Source: an uncultured beta proteobacterium | GTDB taxonomy: Bacteria > Pseudomonadota > Gammaproteobacteria > Burkholderiales > Burkholderiaceae_C | Assembly (NCBI GenBank): GCA_903944555.1 | Contig: CAJASG010000287.1 | Span: forward strand, 1-11,556 | Length of the DNA: 11,556 bases | Reading direction: 5' to 3' | In this document: positions 7,896 through 11,556 of the stretch, in pieces | How the letters are laid out: the number at the start of each line of letters is the position of its first letter | How positions within the stretch are numbered: position 1 is the stretch's first letter | Notes under the pieces: model-generated | What the model saw: only the letters and a program-made list of their open reading frames with translations | Told to the model about the DNA's origin: nothing | Database searches by the model: none | Position numbers and translations under genes: made by a program

Positions 7896-9209
7896 ATGGT
7901 CGAAAAATCTACTACCCGTAGAGCGGAAAAGCTGTCTGCTGTAAAAGGCATGAATGACATATTGCCGCCTGAGTCAGCCCAGTGGGAGGCTTTGGAAAGT
8001 ACAGTGCGCCTCATGATGCGTCGATATGCCTACGAAAATATTCGTACACCGATTGTTGAACCGACAGCGCTCTTTGTTCGTGGTTTGGGTGAAGTTACCG
8101 ATATCGTTGAGAAAGAAATGTACTCTTTTGACGACCGGTTAAACGGCGAAGCGCTAACCTTAAGGCCAGAGAGTACGGCTGGCGTGGTGCGTGCTGTCAT
8201 TGAGCACTCCATGCTCTACAACGGTGGCAAACGGCTGTATTACATGGGGCCGATGTTTCGCCATGAACGCCCACAGCGTGGGCGGTATCGACAATTTCAT
8301 CAAATCGGGGCCGAGGCGCTTGGGTTTTCGGGTGCGGAGGTTGACGCTGAGTTGATCTTGATGGCGCACGCCCTTTGGACGGAACTGGGTCTGACAGATG
8401 TTGCCTTGCAACTCAATAGCTTGGGTCAACCTGCGGAGCGCACCTTGCACCGAGCCGCGCTGATCGCGCATTTCGAGCAGCATGCTGATAGTTTGGATGA
8501 AGAGGCAAGGAGAAGACTGCATCTCAATCCGCTGCGGTTGCTGGATAGCAAAAACCCGGAGATGCAAAGTGTGATTGAAGCAGCCCCGAAACTTCTGGAT
8601 TTTTTGGGCGAAGCCTCGCGTGCGCACCTGGATACGGTGATGTCGATTTTGGATGCCAATGCTGTGCCCTATGTCATAAACCCGCGTTTGGTACGGGGGA
8701 TGGACTACTACAACCTGACTGTGTTTGAGTTCGTTACTACCCGTTTGGGATCGCAGGGGACCGTTTGTGCTGGCGGGCGCTACGACTACCTTATGGAGCA
8801 GGTTGGTGGAAAGCCTGCGCCTGCGGTTGGATGGGCCATGGGGGTCGAGCGGGTTCTGGAGTTGTTGAAGGAGCAGGGCTTATCGGTAAATGTGGCGTCT
8901 ATTGACGCCTACGCCATCGTGCCGGATGCTGCTTCCTTGCCCGTTGTCATGGCTTGCCTGCAGGGTTTGCGTGCGCATGGTGTTTCGATTCAAATGCATG
9001 CGGGTTCTGCCGAGGGCGCGGCAAGCATGAAATCCCAATTTAAGCGCGCTGACGCCTCTGGTGCGCGGTTTGCTTTGGTATTTGGGTTGGACGAGCTTGC
9101 GCAGGGAGTTGTTACCGTCAAAGCACTGCGCGATGGAGCCATCGCTCAGCTTACACAGCCGCTAAGCCATCCAGAGCAATGGGCTAAAAGCCTACAATCC
9201 AACGCTTAA
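7896..9209 (+). CDS. hisS: Histidyl-tRNA synthetase
   Basis: HisS is a class II aminoacyl-tRNA synthetase that charges tRNA-His with histidine. All core motifs are present in the 437-aa protein: [14 protein letters not shown] near the N-terminus, motif 2 in [20 protein letters not shown] (115-134), the histidine-specific loops LVRGMDYYN (265-273) and AGGRYDYL (292-299), and motif 3 with GVER (316-319). The C-terminal anticodon-binding domain starts near 335 and includes [19 protein letters not shown] and GARFALVFG. The length is typical of the bacterial form, and HisZ is excluded by the intact motifs. ATG 7896 has a modest AAGAG (7886-7890) five bases upstream. yfgM follows after 12 bases. 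Confidence 0.98.
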   Translation: MVEKSTTRRAEKLSAVKGMNDILPPESAQWEALESTVRLMMRRYAYENIRTPIVEPTALFVRGLGEVTDIVEKEMYSFDDRLNGEALTLRPESTAGVVRAVIEHSMLYNGGKRLYYMGPMFRHERPQRGRYRQFHQIGAEALGFSGAEVDAELILMAHALWTELGLTDVALQLNSLGQPAERTLHRAALIAHFEQHADSLDEEARRRLHLNPLRLLDSKNPEMQSVIEAAPKLLDFLGEASRAHLDTVMSILDANAVPYVINPRLVRGMDYYNLTVFEFVTTRLGSQGTVCAGGRYDYLMEQVGGKPAPAVGWAMGVERVLELLKEQGLSVNVASIDAYAIVPDAASLPVVMACLQGLRAHGVSIQMHAGSAEGAASMKSQFKRADASGARFALVFGLDELAQGVVTVKALRDGAIAQLTQPLSHPEQWAKSLQSNA

Positions 9210-9221
9210 CTGAACAAATTC

Positions 9222-9917
9222 ATGGCAAATCATCTAGATCTCGAAGAACAAGAGCAACTTGATCAGCTCAAATATTTTTGGAAGCAGTACGGTAACCCAA
9301 TCACTTGGCTGCTGATAGCGGTGTTAGGTTTGGTGGCATCTTGGAATGGATACCAGTATTGGCAGCGTAGCCAATCGCTTCAGGCGGCAGCCATGTTTGA
9401 GGAGTTTGAGCGGGTTGCGCGTAATGGCGATTTACAGAAGACGGAGAGAGCATTTTCTGACATGAAAGAGCGGTTTGCTTCGACGATGTATGCGCAGCAG
9501 GCTGGGCTGCAAGTAGCAAAAACAGCTTACGCGGCAGGCAATACCGATATGGCCAAGAGTGCGCTGACTTGGGTGTCGGAAAGATCGCGTGACAAGGGCT
9601 ATGCATCGATTGCCCGTTTGCGTTTGGCGTCGCTTTTGGTGGAGTCCAAGGCCTACGACGAAGCGTTGACTCTTCTGAAGAGTGATGTTGCGGAGGAGTT
9701 TTCTGCGCTCGCGGCTGATCGGCGTGGCGATATATTGTCTGCGCAGGGGAAGAAAAATGAGGCCAAAGTGGAGTATCAACAAGCCTTTGCACAGTTTGAA
9801 GAGCGATCTGAGTACCGCCGTCTTGTTGATGTGAAGTTGAACGCACTAGGGTTGAGTTCCAACGCGGTCGTCGGCCCAGTTTCCGGTGATTCCGTCAAAA
9901 CGGACGGTCCAAAGTGA
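9222..9917 (+). CDS. yfgM: YfgM family ancillary translocon/TPR membrane protein
   Basis: YfgM is a bitopic inner-membrane protein. In E. coli it associates with SecYEG and the chaperone PpiD and assists proteins leaving the translocon. The 231-aa protein starts with an acidic cytoplasmic stretch (DLEEQEQLDQLKYFWKQYG), then one membrane span at about residues 27-46 (ITWLLIAVLGLVASWNGYQY). A periplasmic tetratricopeptide-like domain follows, with visible helical repeats such as MYAQQAGLQVAKTAYAAGNT and GDILSAQGKKNEAKVEYQQA. The position between hisS and bamB is the conserved one in many proteobacteria. There is no clear Shine-Dalgarno before ATG 9222. The stop overlaps the bamB start by four bases. 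Many annotations call it only a tetratricopeptide repeat protein. Confidence 0.92.
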   Translation: MANHLDLEEQEQLDQLKYFWKQYGNPITWLLIAVLGLVASWNGYQYWQRSQSLQAAAMFEEFERVARNGDLQKTERAFSDMKERFASTMYAQQAGLQVAKTAYAAGNTDMAKSALTWVSERSRDKGYASIARLRLASLLVESKAYDEALTLLKSDVAEEFSALAADRRGDILSAQGKKNEAKVEYQQAFAQFEERSEYRRLVDVKLNALGLSSNAVVGPVSGDSVKTDGPK

Positions 9918-11023
9918 GTCGGTTTGGTTTCTTGCTGTTGCTGGTGGGGGCACTTGTTGCCTGTGCCGGCCCAGGAAAACCCAAGCCAGTAGATCTGGGT
10001 CCTAATACGCAATTGATCGGAATCCGGCCTGCATGGTCTTCAAGTATTGGCGCTGTTGGTTTCCCATTGCATATTCAGGTGGTTGGGGATTCGGTATTTG
10101 TAGCCGCGTCCAATGGTGTTGTCGCTGCGATTGACGCGAGCACTGGCGCAGACCTGTGGCGCCTGGCTCTCGGAACGACACTGTCTGCCGGGGTCGGCTC
10201 TGATGGCCACTATGCGGCAGTGGTGAGTCGTGAAAACGAACTTATTTCTGTCACCACTGGCAAGGAAACATGGCGTCAAAAGCTGAGCGCTTTGACACTG
10301 ACTGCTCCGTTAGTCGCAGGAAATCGAGTTTTTGTATTGTCTACCGATCGGTCTGTATCTGCATTTGATGCAGCTAGCGGGCGCAAACTTTGGCAGCAGC
10401 AGCGCAACGGAGATGCACTTGTCTTGAGTCAGCCCGGTGTTCTTTTGGCCGTGGGCGATACCCTGGTCGCCGGCTTGGGGGGGCGTCTTGTTGGCATGAA
10501 TCCGACCAATGGCAATGTGCGTTGGGAAGCCCCGATTGCCAATAGCAGAGGTACCAACGAGGTCGAGCGTCTCGTGGATTTGGTATCAGGTATTAGTCGT
10601 TTGGGTGATCAGGTTTGCGTGCGTGCATTTCAATCTGCACTTGGTTGCGTGGAGACCGACAAGGGGCGCGTGGTCTGGAGTTCATCAGCTTCTGGATCAA
10701 CAGGACTTCATGGTAACGAAACTATGTTAGTCGGAACGGAAAGCGATGGGAGAATTCAGGCTTGGCGACGTGCCGACGGTGAGCGACTCTGGACATCGGA
10801 TCGTCTGCGGTACCGTGTTTTGACCGCACCGCTTTTGGCTGGGCGATCTTTGGTGATAGGGGATGGGTCAGGGACATTGCACTTTTTGTCGGGACAAGAT
10901 GGCGAGCCGCTGAATCGCATGTCAACAGACGGGTCGCCTATAGCGGCTGGCCCAGTTCTGAGTGGGAAAACTGTAATCGCTGTAACGCAGCGGGGCGGAA
11001 TTTATGGCTTCAGGCCTGAGTAA
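9914..11023 (+). CDS. bamB: Outer membrane protein assembly factor BamB (lipoprotein)
   Basis: BamB is a beta-propeller lipoprotein of the BAM complex, which folds beta-barrel proteins into the outer membrane. The start is GTG 9914, overlapping the yfgM TGA by four bases. It gives a signal peptide (FLLLLVGALVAC) whose lipobox LVAC places the lipidated Cys at 17. The mature part has repeated blade signatures ending in a Trp, for example ASTGADLW (Trp82), TTGKETW (Trp120), ASGRKLW (Trp160), NGNVRW (Trp204), GRVVW (Trp255) and ADGERLW (Trp293), consistent with an eight-bladed propeller. At 369 aa it is close to the usual length. Two cysteines, 235 and 245, sit in one blade and could form a disulfide. 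The gene precedes der, as in E. coli. Confidence 0.95.
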   Translation: MSRFGFLLLLVGALVACAGPGKPKPVDLGPNTQLIGIRPAWSSSIGAVGFPLHIQVVGDSVFVAASNGVVAAIDASTGADLWRLALGTTLSAGVGSDGHYAAVVSRENELISVTTGKETWRQKLSALTLTAPLVAGNRVFVLSTDRSVSAFDAASGRKLWQQQRNGDALVLSQPGVLLAVGDTLVAGLGGRLVGMNPTNGNVRWEAPIANSRGTNEVERLVDLVSGISRLGDQVCVRAFQSALGCVETDKGRVVWSSSASGSTGLHGNETMLVGTESDGRIQAWRRADGERLWTSDRLRYRVLTAPLLAGRSLVIGDGSGTLHFLSGQDGEPLNRMSTDGSPIAAGPVLSGKTVIAVTQRGGIYGFRPE

Positions 11024-11041
11024 TACATTGAGTCAGAGTCT

Positions 11042-11556
11042 ATGAAACCAGTAATCGCCTTGGTTGGCCGTCCGAATGTGGGCAAATCAACCTTGTTTAA
11101 TCGTTTGACAAAGACGCGAGACGCCATTGTTGCCGACTTCGCGGGCTTGACCCGTGATCGTCACTATGGCAACGGTAAGCAAGGGGATCATGAATATATT
11201 GTGATTGATACCGGTGGTTTTGAGCCGGATGCAGCCTCTGGCATTTACAAGGAAATGGCAAAACAAACCCGCCAGGCGGTCGCTGAAGCGGATGTGGTGC
11301 TGTTCGTGGTAGATGCCCGTGCAGGGATATCTGCTCAGGACCATGAGATCGGCAAGTACCTTCGTAAGCTGGGCAAGCCGTGCATTCTTGTTGCGAACAA
11401 AGCAGAAGGGATGACGGAGGGGGCGCAATTAGTTGAGTTTTTTGAACTTGGCCTTGGCGAAGTGTTTCCTATTTCGGCTGCACACGGGCAAGGGATAAAG
11501 CCTCTGGTGGACATCGCCCTTGCGCCGTTGAAACTTGCAGAGTTGGATGAGGACAA
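11042..11556 (+). CDS. der: Ribosome-associated GTPase Der (EngA), 5' part
   Basis: Der has two tandem GTPase domains and a KH-like domain and is essential for 50S ribosomal subunit maturation. The window ends after 171 codons, so only the first GTPase domain is seen; this is truncation by the window edge, not a broken gene. Visible motifs are the P-loop GRPNVGKST (9-17), the switch I region [13 protein letters not shown] (56-59), NKAE (119-122) at the base-specificity position and SAAHG (145-149). The NKAE form, instead of the usual NKxD, is discussed separately. ATG 11042 follows bamB after 18 bases with only weak Shine-Dalgarno matches (CAGAG). The context downstream of bamB agrees with der. 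Confidence 0.97.
   Translation, partial: MKPVIALVGRPNVGKSTLFNRLTKTRDAIVADFAGLTRDRHYGNGKQGDHEYIVIDTGGFEPDAASGIYKEMAKQTRQAVAEADVVLFVVDARAGISAQDHEIGKYLRKLGKPCILVANKAEGMTEGAQLVEFFELGLGEVFPISAAHGQGIKPLVDIALAPLKLAELDED

Noticed and set aside
9301..9846. Long open frame on the - strand (181 codons) across yfgM
   Set aside because: It lies wholly antisense to a well-supported gene, has no recognisable family, no start-site signals and a composition expected from the complementary frame.
1..11556. Mobile elements, CRISPR arrays, tRNA or rRNA genes, toxin-antitoxin or defence genes
   Set aside because: I looked for terminal repeats, spaced direct repeats, transposase or nuclease motifs and cloverleaf structures and saw none. 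The coding space is filled by conserved housekeeping genes.

Overview
This window is a compact, single-strand block of bacterial housekeeping genes. I read twelve protein genes, all on the + strand, the last cut by the window edge. In order they are rluD, scpB, rluB, ndk, rlmN, pilW (pilF), rodZ, ispG, hisS, yfgM, bamB and der. The run from ndk to der matches the arrangement I know from Burkholderiales (Betaproteobacteria). Protein details point to a Comamonadaceae-like member: the Ndk sequence and its MNVYSR ending, the NKAEG motif in Der, the long IspG and the RluB tail. This is placement from memory of families, not from a database search. Base composition looks roughly balanced, and no gene stands out as foreign.

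Region by region: positions 54-1031 hold the 23S rRNA pseudouridine synthase RluD. A 125-base gap follows, containing two inverted repeats and no gene. Positions 1157-3164 hold scpB (chromosome condensation) overlapping rluB (a second 23S pseudouridine synthase with a long Gly/Arg-rich tail). A 70-base gap follows, with a plausible extended -10 promoter, a small leader hairpin and a clear ribosome binding site for ndk. From ndk onward gaps are at most 18 bases. The junctions rlmN/pilW, pilW/rodZ, rodZ/ispG and yfgM/bamB overlap, so ndk to der probably forms one operon, possibly with internal promoters I cannot see.

The genes serve several core jobs. Ribosome maturation and translation: RluD, RluB, RlmN, HisS, Der. 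Envelope biogenesis: PilW, RodZ, YfgM, BamB. Isoprenoid precursor supply: IspG. Nucleotide balance: Ndk. Chromosome segregation: ScpB. There are no RNA genes, mobile elements, CRISPR arrays or defence systems here.

I do not see an undescribed biological system. The observations most worth a second look are small: an 18-base perfect palindrome inside rodZ, an operator-like dyad upstream of scpB, the NKxE nucleotide-specificity motif in Der, the charge-polarised tails of RluB, and the arrangement of the ndk leader.
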